DNA of 5,104 nt. Source: an uncultured Oscillospiraceae bacterium (GTDB taxonomy: Bacteria > Bacillota > Clostridia > Oscillospirales > Ruminococcaceae). The translations under genes were made by a program, and so were the position numbers. Below the pieces are notes generated by a model. The model was given only the letters and a program-made list of their open reading frames with translations, did no database searches and had not been told where the DNA came from. The stretch is taken from assembly GCA_910578965.1 (NCBI GenBank), contig CAJTSP010000164.1, forward strand, positions 1 through 5,104, in the 5' to 3' direction. Shown here piece by piece: positions 1 to 5,104 of the stretch. Every line of letters begins with the position of its first letter. Position 1 is the stretch's first letter.

Positions 1-368
1 CCCCCCCGCAGAGAGGCCGGCCCCGGCCCAAAGAGCGGCGCGCCGCCGGCCGAGGTGCAGGCGATTTGCCGTTACCTCAGGGCGCACTACGCCGAGAAGA
101 TTACACTGGACGATGTAACCCGGCAGGTGGGGTTCAGTAAGTATTACGGCGGGAGACTGTTCAAGCAGTATATGGGCACCACCATCATCGACTACCTGAT
201 CCAGCTCCGGTTGGACCGGCCAAGGAGCTGCTGGCCGAGGGCGAGTACAGCATCAAGCAGATCAGCTATATGGTTGGCTACCAGGACCCCAACTATTTTA
301 CCTGGTCCTTTAAAAAAGCAACCGGCGTTTCGCCGGTCAAGTACCGCTATTTCCAGAATCCGGGCTGA
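1..368 (+). pseudogene. AraC-family transcriptional regulator, C-terminal DNA-binding domain; partial and frameshifted
   Basis: The reading frame is already open at base 1, so the N-terminal sensor or receiver part lies outside the window. After a Pro/Gly/Ala-rich linker (about bases 1-54) comes a two-helix-turn-helix AraC/XylS domain. The first helix-turn-helix contains ITLDDVTRQVGFSKYY and RLFKQYMG. The second, in another frame, contains SIKQISYMVGYQDPNYF and FKKATGVSPVKYR, the classic AraC signature. Frame 1 carries the match to codon CGG at 217-219. From GCC at 219-221 the match continues in frame 3 to the TGA at 366-368. One missing G in the 218-219 run explains this exactly: LDR then AKELLAEG. 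Without correction, frame 1 runs to a stop at 409-411 with an unrelated tail. No other lesion is visible, so this is either a sequencing error or a very recent mutation. It lies just upstream of, and in line with, the TRAP operon, and it probably regulates that operon (inference). It could be a YesN-type response regulator or a plain AraC activator; the missing N-terminus would decide. Confidence 0.85.
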
Positions 369-384
369 GACCCCGCACCGCAAT

Positions 385-412
385 ATTTTAGAGTACAGCC
401 CCGCATTTTAGA
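385..412 (+). promoter_or_regulatory. Candidate operator: two ATTTTAGA direct repeats 20 bp apart
   Basis: ATTTTAGA occurs at 385-392 and again at 405-412, in the same orientation, with starts 20 bp apart (about two helical turns). Both copies are preceded by CCGC (378-381 and 401-404). AraC-family activators commonly bind direct repeats with this geometry, one half-site per pair of helix-turn-helix motifs. The repeats sit between the AraC-type regulator and dctP, with the nearer copy about 33 bp upstream of the putative -35. Assignment as the binding site is inference from geometry and location. A chance AT-rich repeat is possible. Confidence 0.4.
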
Positions 413-445
413 CAATATATCGCGGCAGGAACGCAAGTTATTGTA

Positions 446-474
446 GTGCCTCGCTTTTGTGTGACCGGTATAAT
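446..474 (+). promoter_or_regulatory. Putative housekeeping-sigma promoter for the TRAP operon
   Basis: A perfect -10 hexamer TATAAT lies at 469-474. At the optimal 17-bp spacing the -35 is GTGCCT (446-451), which matches only three of six consensus bases, and there is no TG extension directly before the -10. Transcription would start near 481, giving a leader of about 60 nt before dctP. A strong -10 with a poor -35 is typical of promoters that need an activator, which fits the neighbouring AraC-type regulator. A short inverted repeat GACAG/CTGTC (487-491 and 500-504) lies in the early leader; its role is unknown. Confidence 0.5.
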
Positions 475-529
475 AATCCCATCAGGGACAGCAAAATTTC
501 TGTCTATTATTTCCGAAAGACCACAACCG

Positions 530-536
530 AAGGAGG
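530..536 (+). promoter_or_regulatory. Ribosome binding site of dctP (fixes the start)
   Basis: AAGGAGG lies 7 nt before the ATG at 544. The same frame also has an upstream ATG at 457, but that overlaps the promoter -10 region and would put about 29 hydrophilic residues before the signal peptide. The site therefore selects 544. Confidence 0.9.
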
Positions 537-543
537 AACCAAG

Positions 544-1608
544 ATGAAAAAGATCGTTTCCCTGCTGCTTGTGCTGTGCTTGTGCGCAGGCATGCTGGTC
601 GGCTGCGGCGCGGGCAGTGCCGGTACATCCGCACCGGCACAGGAACCTGCCAGCACGGCCCCCGCAAACGACGGCGAGGTGTATATCATGCAGATGGGCC
701 ACGGCCAGTCCACCACCAGCCCGCGGCACCGCACCTGTGAGCTGTTTAAGGAAATGGTGGAGGAGCGCACCAACGGCCACGTGCTGGTAGAGCTTTTCCC
801 CGCCGGCCAGCTCGGCAATGAGACCGAGATGACCGAGGCGGTCTCGATGGGCAGCCTGCAGGCCATCCGCGGCGGCCGGTCGGACTATCTGCCCCAGATC
901 ACCCTTCTTGCCCTGCCGATGGTCTGCGACAGCCTCGAGGATGTCCACAAGGTCTGCAACAGCGACTTTGTGGCGGATATGCTCAGTACCGTTGAGGCCG
1001 AGCACAACATGAAGGTGCTGGTAGTCAGCGACGACAACGGCTTCCACCAGATCACCAACAACGTGCGTCCCATCACCTCGCCGGAGGACATGAAGGACCT
1101 GAAGATGCGCACCTCCATCGAGGTCATCAGCCTGGCCCTGCAGGCGTTTGGCGCCTCTACCGTCTCCATTCCCTTTACCGATCTGTATATGGCCCTCAAG
1201 ACCAACGTGGCGGACGGCCAAGAAAACCCGGTTTCCATGATCGACGCCCAGAAGTTTTACGAGGTGCAGAAATATTGCTCGATCATTGACTATATGTACT
1301 GCGCCGAAATCACCTATGTAAACCTCGACTGGTGGAACTCGCTGCCCAAGGAGTACCAGGACATCATCACCGAATGCGCCCAGGCGATGGTTGAAGAAAA
1401 CTCCCGCATCACGGTGGAGGAAAACGACCAGTTTATCGAGAACATCCAAAACAACGGCTGCGAGGTCACCGTGCTCACCAAAGAGCAGCGCGAGTCGTTC
1501 CGGCCGCTTGCCGAGGCCGTTTGGAAGGAGTATGTGGAAAGCGGCCGCGTAACCAAGGAGGACCTGGAGGAGATGCTGGCGATCGTGGGCAAATCGATCG
1601 ACTGGTAA
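544..1608 (+). CDS. dctP: TRAP transporter substrate-binding lipoprotein, DctP family
   Basis: This 354-residue protein is the extracytoplasmic receptor of a tripartite TRAP transporter. It captures a solute, usually an organic acid, and delivers it to DctQM. The N-terminus MKKIVSLLLVLCLCAGM is a lipoprotein signal peptide with lipobox LVGC (Cys21 is the predicted lipidated residue). A Ser/Ala/Pro/Gly linker to about residue 44 follows. The rest is a normal-length DctP domain. Family landmarks are GHVLVELFPAGQLGNETEM, RPITSPEDMKDLKMR with the ligand-carboxylate arginine at Arg189, PFTDLYMALKTNVADGQENP with Asn228 in the binding cleft, and KFYEVQKY. By eye alignment with SiaP, His168 (in NGFHQIT) replaces the second ligand arginine (SiaP Arg127), so the ligand may not be a sialic acid. 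The substrate cannot be assigned. It is first in the operon, with a promoter upstream and a hairpin just after the stop. The family call is secure; the specific gene symbol is generic. Confidence 0.95.
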   Translation: MKKIVSLLLVLCLCAGMLVGCGAGSAGTSAPAQEPASTAPANDGEVYIMQMGHGQSTTSPRHRTCELFKEMVEERTNGHVLVELFPAGQLGNETEMTEAVSMGSLQAIRGGRSDYLPQITLLALPMVCDSLEDVHKVCNSDFVADMLSTVEAEHNMKVLVVSDDNGFHQITNNVRPITSPEDMKDLKMRTSIEVISLALQAFGASTVSIPFTDLYMALKTNVADGQENPVSMIDAQKFYEVQKYCSIIDYMYCAEITYVNLDWWNSLPKEYQDIITECAQAMVEENSRITVEENDQFIENIQNNGCEVTVLTKEQRESFRPLAEAVWKEYVESGRVTKEDLEEMLAIVGKSIDW

Positions 1609-1638
1609 ACACCGGCTCCATAAGGGCCACTCTTTTTG

Positions 1639-1673
1639 ACGGCTGCCCAAACCGGCGTTTGGGCAGCCGTTTT
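1639..1673 (+). terminator. Hairpin between dctP and dctQ: partial terminator or mRNA-stabilising stem
   Basis: CGGCTGCCCAAA (1640-1651) pairs perfectly with TTTGGGCAGCCG (1658-1669) around a 6-nt loop CCGGCG, with one more A-T pair outside and TTTT at 1670-1673. The flanks CTTTTTG (1632-1638) and CAAAAAG (1674-1680) are also complementary and could lengthen the stem with a small T bulge. The U tract is short and dctQ follows with its own ribosome site, so read-through is likely. Stems after binding-protein genes commonly raise the amount of binding protein relative to the membrane subunits. Confidence 0.7.
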
Positions 1674-1706
1674 CAAAAAGCCTAACAGGGAAAGGAGCTG
1701 CGTATC

Positions 1707-2222
1707 ATGATGGGCAGGCTTGCAAAGGCCGGCAGGGCCATCTACAAGGCGTATGTGGCGGTAGGCATTGCCGCCACCGGTTTTTTGGCCGCAAGCGTGA
1801 TCTTTGCGGTAATCATGCGCTACTTTTTTGGAATCACCTTCCTCTTTTTGGAGGAACTGATTACCCTTGTGTTTGCCTCCATCGCATTTTGGTGCATCGG
1901 CATCTGCGCGCTGGAGAACGATCATGTGGTGGTTGATTTTTTCTTTAAGCGAATCCCGCTCAGAATCCGGCGGTATGTGGAAATCTTCAACACCCTTGTT
2001 GTGATTGCGGTCTTGGCCGTGATCGATTGGTACAGCATCGGCTGGATCAAGGTTGCAGGCAAAACCCTCTCGGTGGGAATGCGGGTCAAATATGTCTATA
2101 TTTACGGCGCCATGCCGGTGGGCATTACCCTCAGCCTGGTATTTGTGATCTACAAGCTTATCTGCCTTTTGCTGGGCCGCCCCTGCCTTAAAACCGCCGC
2201 AAAGGAGGATGAGCTGCCATGA
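1707..2222 (+). CDS. dctQ: TRAP transporter small permease subunit, DctQ family
   Basis: This 171-residue inner-membrane protein is the small (DctQ/4-TM) subunit, which supports and contacts DctM and helps dock the binding protein. Four hydrophobic segments are visible at about residues 15-37, 46-67, 91-111 and 129-156. Family features are the arginine after helix 1 (Arg38 in IMRYFFGITF), the acidic pair LEEL at 49-50 where most relatives have W-E-E, and the ENDHVVVDFFFKRIP stretch (70-84), matching the conserved H-V-x-V-D pattern. The GAMPVGI motif begins the last helix. AAAGGAG at 1691-1697 lies 9 nt before ATG 1707; the adjacent ATG at 1710 is an equally possible start at 12 nt. The stop overlaps the dctM start (ATGA), indicating translational coupling. 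Length is typical. The family is diverse in sequence, but the position between dctP and dctM makes the call firm. Confidence 0.93.
   Translation: MMGRLAKAGRAIYKAYVAVGIAATGFLAASVIFAVIMRYFFGITFLFLEELITLVFASIAFWCIGICALENDHVVVDFFFKRIPLRIRRYVEIFNTLVVIAVLAVIDWYSIGWIKVAGKTLSVGMRVKYVYIYGAMPVGITLSLVFVIYKLICLLLGRPCLKTAAKEDELP
2201..2208 (+). promoter_or_regulatory. Ribosome binding site of dctM inside dctQ
   Basis: AAAGGAGG lies within the last codons of dctQ, 10 nt before the ATG at 2219. It favours 2219 over the in-frame ATG at 2225 and shows that dctM has its own strong initiation signal as well as the ATGA stop-start overlap. Confidence 0.85.
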
Positions 2223-3508
2223 TTATGGTGTACTTATTGATCGTGCTGATCGTTTTTGCGCTGATCGGGGTCCCGCTGGCCTTTGCCATTGGGGTGTCCT
2301 GCATCAGCTATGTGGGGGCCTTCGCGCCCAACCTGATGAACATGCTGCCGCAGCGCATCTGGTCCGGCTGCTTCAGCTATGTGATGGTGGCCGCGCCGCT
2401 GTTTATGTTTATGGGCGAACTGATGAACGAATGCGGCCTTACCCGCCGGCTGATCGACTTCTGCGAATACCTGGTACGGCCGATCCACGGCGGGCTTGGC
2501 GAGGTGAACATCGTTGCCTCGATGATCTTTGGCGGCATTTCCGGCTCTTCGGTAGCAGACACCTCCTGCCTGGGCTCGGTGCTGATCCCGGAGATGGAAA
2601 AGCGCGGCTACCCGCCCTCGCTCGCGGCCGGCGTTACGGTGGCTTCCTCCACCATGGGCATGGTCATCCCGCCCAGCTCGCCCATGATTATGTTCTCGAT
2701 GCTCACCGGCGCGTCGGTGGGGGCGCTATTTGTGGCCGGGCTGATCCCCGGGCTGCTGGTGGGCGTTTTGCAGTTGGCGGTCTGTTATGTGATCTCTAAA
2801 AAGAACGGATACCACCCTAAGCTGGAAAAGCTGAATGTTAAAAAGATGCTGTACACCATGCTGACCAGCCTGCCGGCGGTCATCATGCCGGTTATCCTGG
2901 TGCTGGTTGTCTCGTTCGGCATCTGCACGGCCAGCGAGGCGGGCGCGGTGGCCGTGTTCTATGCGCTGATCATCGGTTTTTTTGTCTACCGGGAACTCAC
3001 GGTCAAGGCGGTGGTCGCAGCGCTGCGCAAAACCATGAAGTCTACCGCCTCCATCGTAATCATCATCGGCTTTTCCACCATTTTTACCTGGCTGATGACC
3101 ATGCAGCAGGTGCCGCAAACCGTGGCGGCCATGTTTCTGTCGCTGCGGCTGCCGCGGTGGGCGCTGCTGCTGATCCTGGATGCGCTGATCCTGTTTTTGG
3201 GCACCTTTATTGACGTGTCGCCCGCCCTTTTGATGCTGACCCCGATCCTGATGCCCATCATGCAGGGGCTTGGCATCAGCAACCTGCAGTTTGGCGCGAT
3301 CTTTATTGTAGGGCTGGCCATCGGGCTTATCACCCCACCGGTGGGCATGTGCCTGAACGTCTGCAACAAGATCAACGGGATGTCGATCATGGACATCGCA
3401 AAGGGCGCGCTGCCCTTTGGCCTGTGCAACGTAGCGGTACTGGTGCTGATTACCTTCATCCCGGAGCTGTCCATCTGGCTGCCGCAGTTGCTCAATTATC
3501 AAATATAG
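2219..3508 (+). CDS. dctM: TRAP transporter large permease subunit, DctM family
   Basis: This 429-residue polytopic membrane protein is the transport subunit that couples solute entry to a cation (usually Na+) gradient. Length is normal for the family and about a dozen hydrophobic segments run from LLIVLIVFALIGVPLAFAIG to the C-terminus. Signature stretches seen are PLFMFMGELMNECGL, the first re-entrant motif GGISGSSVADTSCLGS (from residue 105), VIPPSSPMIMF (from residue 149), LGTFIDVSPALLMLTPILMP, and the second inverted-repeat motif GLITPPVGMCLNVCN (TPPVG at 372-376). In SiaQM these paired G-S-S and T-P-P regions form the ion and substrate sites (family knowledge). All appear intact, so the protein should be functional. 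It overlaps dctQ by 4 nt and is followed 25 nt later by the yitT-like gene. Both membrane subunits are separate genes, not a fused DctQM. The substrate is unknown. Confidence 0.97.
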   Translation: MIMVYLLIVLIVFALIGVPLAFAIGVSCISYVGAFAPNLMNMLPQRIWSGCFSYVMVAAPLFMFMGELMNECGLTRRLIDFCEYLVRPIHGGLGEVNIVASMIFGGISGSSVADTSCLGSVLIPEMEKRGYPPSLAAGVTVASSTMGMVIPPSSPMIMFSMLTGASVGALFVAGLIPGLLVGVLQLAVCYVISKKNGYHPKLEKLNVKKMLYTMLTSLPAVIMPVILVLVVSFGICTASEAGAVAVFYALIIGFFVYRELTVKAVVAALRKTMKSTASIVIIIGFSTIFTWLMTMQQVPQTVAAMFLSLRLPRWALLLILDALILFLGTFIDVSPALLMLTPILMPIMQGLGISNLQFGAIFIVGLAIGLITPPVGMCLNVCNKINGMSIMDIAKGALPFGLCNVAVLVLITFIPELSIWLPQLLNYQI

Positions 3509-3533
3509 CCTGCGTGGGAGGTGGCTGTACAAG

Positions 3534-4175
3534 ATGCGCAAAGGGCACGGTGAAAAAAGGGTTCTGAAGTACTTGCTGCCCGACCTGTTCGGCGCACTGC
3601 TGCTCGGGGTCGGCGTTTCGGTTTTTTCCGTCCAGGCCAAATTTGCCCCGGGCGGCGTGAGCGGGCTGGCTGTGATTGCCAATTACCTGTTTGGCCTGCC
3701 CATCGGGCTCGCCACCCTCATCATCAATGTCCCCATCATCCTGTTCACCGTTCGCAAGCTGCGCTGGGCCTTCTTTGCGCTCTCGGTCAAGAGCATCCTC
3801 ATCTGCGCGTTTTTTCTGGACTATGTTGTGGTTCATCTTCCCGTATATGAGGGTCCACGGCTTTGGGCCTCCGTGCTTGCGGGCGTCTGCTGCGGGATCG
3901 GGTACTCCCTGATCTTCAACGAGGGATCCTCCACCGGCGGTACCGATTTTATCATTGTAGCGGTCAAGCAATGGAAAAAGGAGCTGTCCTTTGGGCTGCT
4001 CGCCTTTATAATCGACAGCATCGTTGTTGTCCTATCCGTTTTTGTGTTCCGGGATTTGTGGTCGTTTGTCTATGGCCTTTGCTACACAGTGGTCACAAGC
4101 GCCGCGCTGGACCTGACCACAAAGGTGATCGAGCGGTTTGCCGGGCCCGGGGGGCCATCGGCCGGCGGCCCCTGA
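3534..4175 (+). CDS. YitT-family (DUF161) integral membrane protein, short form without DUF2179
   Basis: This 213-residue membrane protein has about six or seven hydrophobic segments (roughly 13-34, 42-55, 57-73, 79-100, 111-128, 153-172 and 175-193). Hallmarks are the two YitT repeats: KFAPGGVSGLAVI (36-48) and NEGSSTGGTDFIIV (129-142). Typical YitT proteins are near 280 residues and end in a soluble DUF2179 domain. This one stops right after the last membrane repeat, at KVIERF, with a low-complexity Gly/Pro/Ala tail (204-213). The other two frames downstream show nothing resembling DUF2179, so a simple frameshift does not explain the loss; short YitT proteins exist. GGGAGGTGG at 3516-3524 lies 9 nt before the ATG. 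The 25-nt gap from dctM, with no terminator seen, implies co-transcription with the TRAP genes. The biochemical function of YitT is not established, so a link to the TRAP substrate is only inference. Confidence 0.88.
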   Translation: MRKGHGEKRVLKYLLPDLFGALLLGVGVSVFSVQAKFAPGGVSGLAVIANYLFGLPIGLATLIINVPIILFTVRKLRWAFFALSVKSILICAFFLDYVVVHLPVYEGPRLWASVLAGVCCGIGYSLIFNEGSSTGGTDFIIVAVKQWKKELSFGLLAFIIDSIVVVLSVFVFRDLWSFVYGLCYTVVTSAALDLTTKVIERFAGPGGPSAGGP

Positions 4176-4189
4176 GGCAGGGGGCCGGC
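4161..4189 (+). other. GC-rich hairpin spanning the yitT-like stop codon
   Basis: GCCGGC (4161-4166) plus CCCCTG (4169-4174) can pair with CAGGGG (4178-4183) plus GCCGGC (4184-4189), leaving a 2-nt bulge and a 3-nt loop. The TGA stop (4173-4175) is inside it. No T tract follows, so it is not a canonical terminator. It may simply reflect the GC-rich tail. Confidence 0.4.
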
Positions 4190-4226
4190 AGGATAAGGCG
4201 GCATCTAAAACAACCTGCCTTTTTGA

Positions 4227-4249
4227 GCCGCCCCGGCAAAGGGGGCGGC
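4227..4249. other. GC-rich inverted repeat in the convergent spacer
   Basis: GCCGCCCC (4227-4234) is complementary to GGGGCGGC (4242-4249) across a 7-nt loop. On neither strand is it followed by a T run (TTTTT lies on the 5' side on the + strand), so its role as a terminator is doubtful. It lies between two convergent genes in a spacer (4176-4298) with no credible coding region. Confidence 0.4.
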
Positions 4250-4257
4250 GGGCCATT

Positions 4258-4293
4258 GGGGCGTGCTGCGGTTTTTCTGCGGCACGCCCCTTT
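4258..4293 (+). terminator. Probable terminator of the TRAP-yitT operon
   Basis: GGGGCGTGC (4258-4266) pairs perfectly with GCACGCCCC (4282-4290). Inside, TGCGG and CTGCG extend the stem with two G-T wobbles to a TTTTT loop, about 14 pairs in total, followed by TTT on the + strand. The U tail is short, but the strength of the stem and its place between convergent genes support termination. On the - strand it lies after the MATE stop and has no T tail, so bidirectional use is uncertain. Confidence 0.6.
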
Positions 4294-4298
4294 CGCCC

Positions 4299-5104
4299 CT
4301 ACTCCTCCCGCTGCGCGTCAATACGCCGGCGCAGCCAGCCGCCGGGCAGGTAATAGCACAGATACAGCAAAAGGGTCACGCACCAGCTTACCGGGAAGCA
4401 GGCCAGCCCCGCCCGGATGCCGCCGTACAGCGGCGCGGCCCAAAACAGCCAGGCAAGCCGCACGGCGCAAACTCCAAACACGGTAATGAGGGTTGGCACC
4501 AGGGTATCGCCTGCGCCGCGCATGGTGGCCGAGAGCACCTCGATACCGATAAACGAGAGATACCACGGCATAACAAAGCGGGCCATCAAGAGGCCCAGCT
4601 CCACCACCTCGGCGTCGGCGGTAAAGCAGCCAAACAGCGGGCCGCCGAGCCCCAGCATAAACGCAACGATGCCCAGCGCAAACCCAAAGCCAATCCCGCA
4701 GGCCTGCCGTACCCCGCTGCGCATGCGCTCAAAACGGCGCGCCCCAAAATTTTGGCCCGCAAAGGTGGTTACGGCCAGCCCCAGAGACTGCACGGTCATC
4801 CAAAACAGGCTGTCCAGCTTACCAAACACTGCCCAAGCCGCCATGGCCGTGGTGCCAAACGCGTTGATGTACACCTGCACCAGGATGTTGGAAATATCGT
4901 ATAGCATTGCCTGCAGTGCCGCCGGAAGCCCAATGCGGGCCATAGCCGCCAGCGCCAGGGGGTCAAGGCGCAGCCCCTCTTTTTGTAGGCGGTAGGGCTG
5001 GCCCTCGGCACACGCGCCGGCCAGCCGATGCAGCACCAGCAGCGCGCTGGCGGCCTGGCTCAGCAAGGTGGCCAGCGCCGCCCCCAGCACCCCCAGGCCA
5101 AGGC
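4299..5104 (-). CDS. MATE-family multidrug efflux transporter, C-terminal part (cut by right edge)
   Basis: This is the C-terminal 267 complete codons of a 12-helix cation-coupled MATE exporter. The frame is open to the window edge, so the true start lies outside; the GTG at 5090 is internal. The visible part covers the end of the N-lobe (LGAALATLLSQAASALLVL, a MATE helix near the domain junction), the loop, and the complete C-lobe. MATE landmarks are ARIGLPAALQ, INAFGTTAMAAWAV, GKLDSLFWMTVQSLGLAV, the highly conserved FAGQNFGARRFERMR, and ATMRGAGDTLVPTLITVFG. The end is a basic tail (LRRRIDAQREE) and a TAG stop at 4301-4299. The C-lobe motifs are intact with no stop or frameshift. The gene converges on the TRAP-yitT operon and is therefore a separate transcription unit. 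MATE proteins export drugs, metabolites or other cations; the substrate here cannot be predicted. The DinF/NorM-type subfamily is unresolved without the N-lobe. Confidence 0.95.
   Translation of the reverse strand, partial: LGLGVLGAALATLLSQAASALLVLHRLAGACAEGQPYRLQKEGLRLDPLALAAMARIGLPAALQAMLYDISNILVQVYINAFGTTAMAAWAVFGKLDSLFWMTVQSLGLAVTTFAGQNFGARRFERMRSGVRQACGIGFGFALGIVAFMLGLGGPLFGCFTADAEVVELGLLMARFVMPWYLSFIGIEVLSATMRGAGDTLVPTLITVFGVCAVRLAWLFWAAPLYGGIRAGLACFPVSWCVTLLLYLCYYLPGGWLRRRIDAQREE

Noticed and set aside
321..337. Perfect ACCGGCG-TTT-CGCCGGT inverted repeat
   Set aside because: It lies inside the conserved AraC coding sequence (TGVSP region), where codon choice explains it, and no T tract follows.
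362..402. GGGCTG/CAGCCC as a terminator of the regulator gene
   Set aside because: The stem is only 6 bp with a 28-nt loop and no clear U tract, so it is too weak to call.
412..444. ACAAT/ATTGT inverted repeat in the control region
   Set aside because: Only 5 bp arms separated by 23 nt, which is expected by chance in AT-rich DNA.
457..543. N-terminal extension of dctP from the ATG at 457
   Set aside because: It would overlap the promoter -10 and place polar residues before a lipoprotein signal peptide. The ideal ribosome site belongs to 544.
388..1650. 420-codon open frame on the - strand opposite dctP
   Set aside because: It is antisense to a clear DctP gene, has a His/Gly/Leu-rich composition with no domain, and results from the GC-biased third codon positions of dctP.
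2726..3682. 318-codon open frame on the - strand opposite dctM and the yitT-like gene
   Set aside because: The translation is rich in Gln, His, Arg and Asp with no recognisable fold, and it spans two real genes on the other strand.
4141..4260. Possible frameshift removing a DUF2179 domain from the yitT-like gene
   Set aside because: I read the other + frames past the stop and found no DUF2179-like sequence. The spacer is hairpin-rich and only about 120 bp before the next gene.
4263..4904. 213-codon open frame on the + strand opposite the MATE gene
   Set aside because: It is a shadow of the MATE coding strand. The product is Pro/Ala/Gln/Lys-rich without motifs, while the - strand frame has all the MATE signatures.

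Overview
This window looks like an ordinary chromosomal segment from a GC-rich, Gram-positive-type anaerobe. The evidence is strong AGGAGG-like ribosome sites before every gene with a visible start, a lipoprotein signal peptide on the binding protein, a YitT-family membrane protein, and dense GC-rich coding separated by AT-rich promoter DNA. A gut-type clostridial Firmicute (for example Oscillospirales) is my inference; no marker gene here settles the taxonomy.

Layout. Positions 1-368 hold the C-terminal DNA-binding end of an AraC-family regulator, cut by the left edge and carrying an apparent one-base deletion near 218-219. Positions 369-543 are a control region with a strong -10 box, a poor -35 and a pair of ATTTTAGA direct repeats 20 bp apart. 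A complete three-part TRAP transporter follows on the + strand: the DctP-type binding lipoprotein (544-1608), a stable hairpin (about 1639-1673), the small membrane subunit DctQ (1707-2222) and the large membrane subunit DctM (2219-3508, overlapping DctQ by 4 nt). Twenty-five bases after DctM comes a short YitT-family membrane protein (3534-4175) that lacks the usual C-terminal DUF2179 domain. A hairpin-rich spacer (4176-4298) ends this operon. A MATE-family efflux transporter converges from the - strand (4299 to beyond the right edge).

How the parts fit. The binding protein captures a solute, probably a carboxylate, outside the membrane. DctQ and DctM import it, driven by a cation gradient. 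The upstream AraC-type protein is the natural candidate regulator, and the YitT protein is probably co-transcribed. The hairpin after dctP probably lets the binding protein be made in excess over the membrane subunits. The substrate cannot be read from the sequence.

I do not see a previously undescribed system. The most useful observations are the candidate operator, the regulator frameshift, the hairpin after dctP and the truncated YitT protein linked to the TRAP operon.
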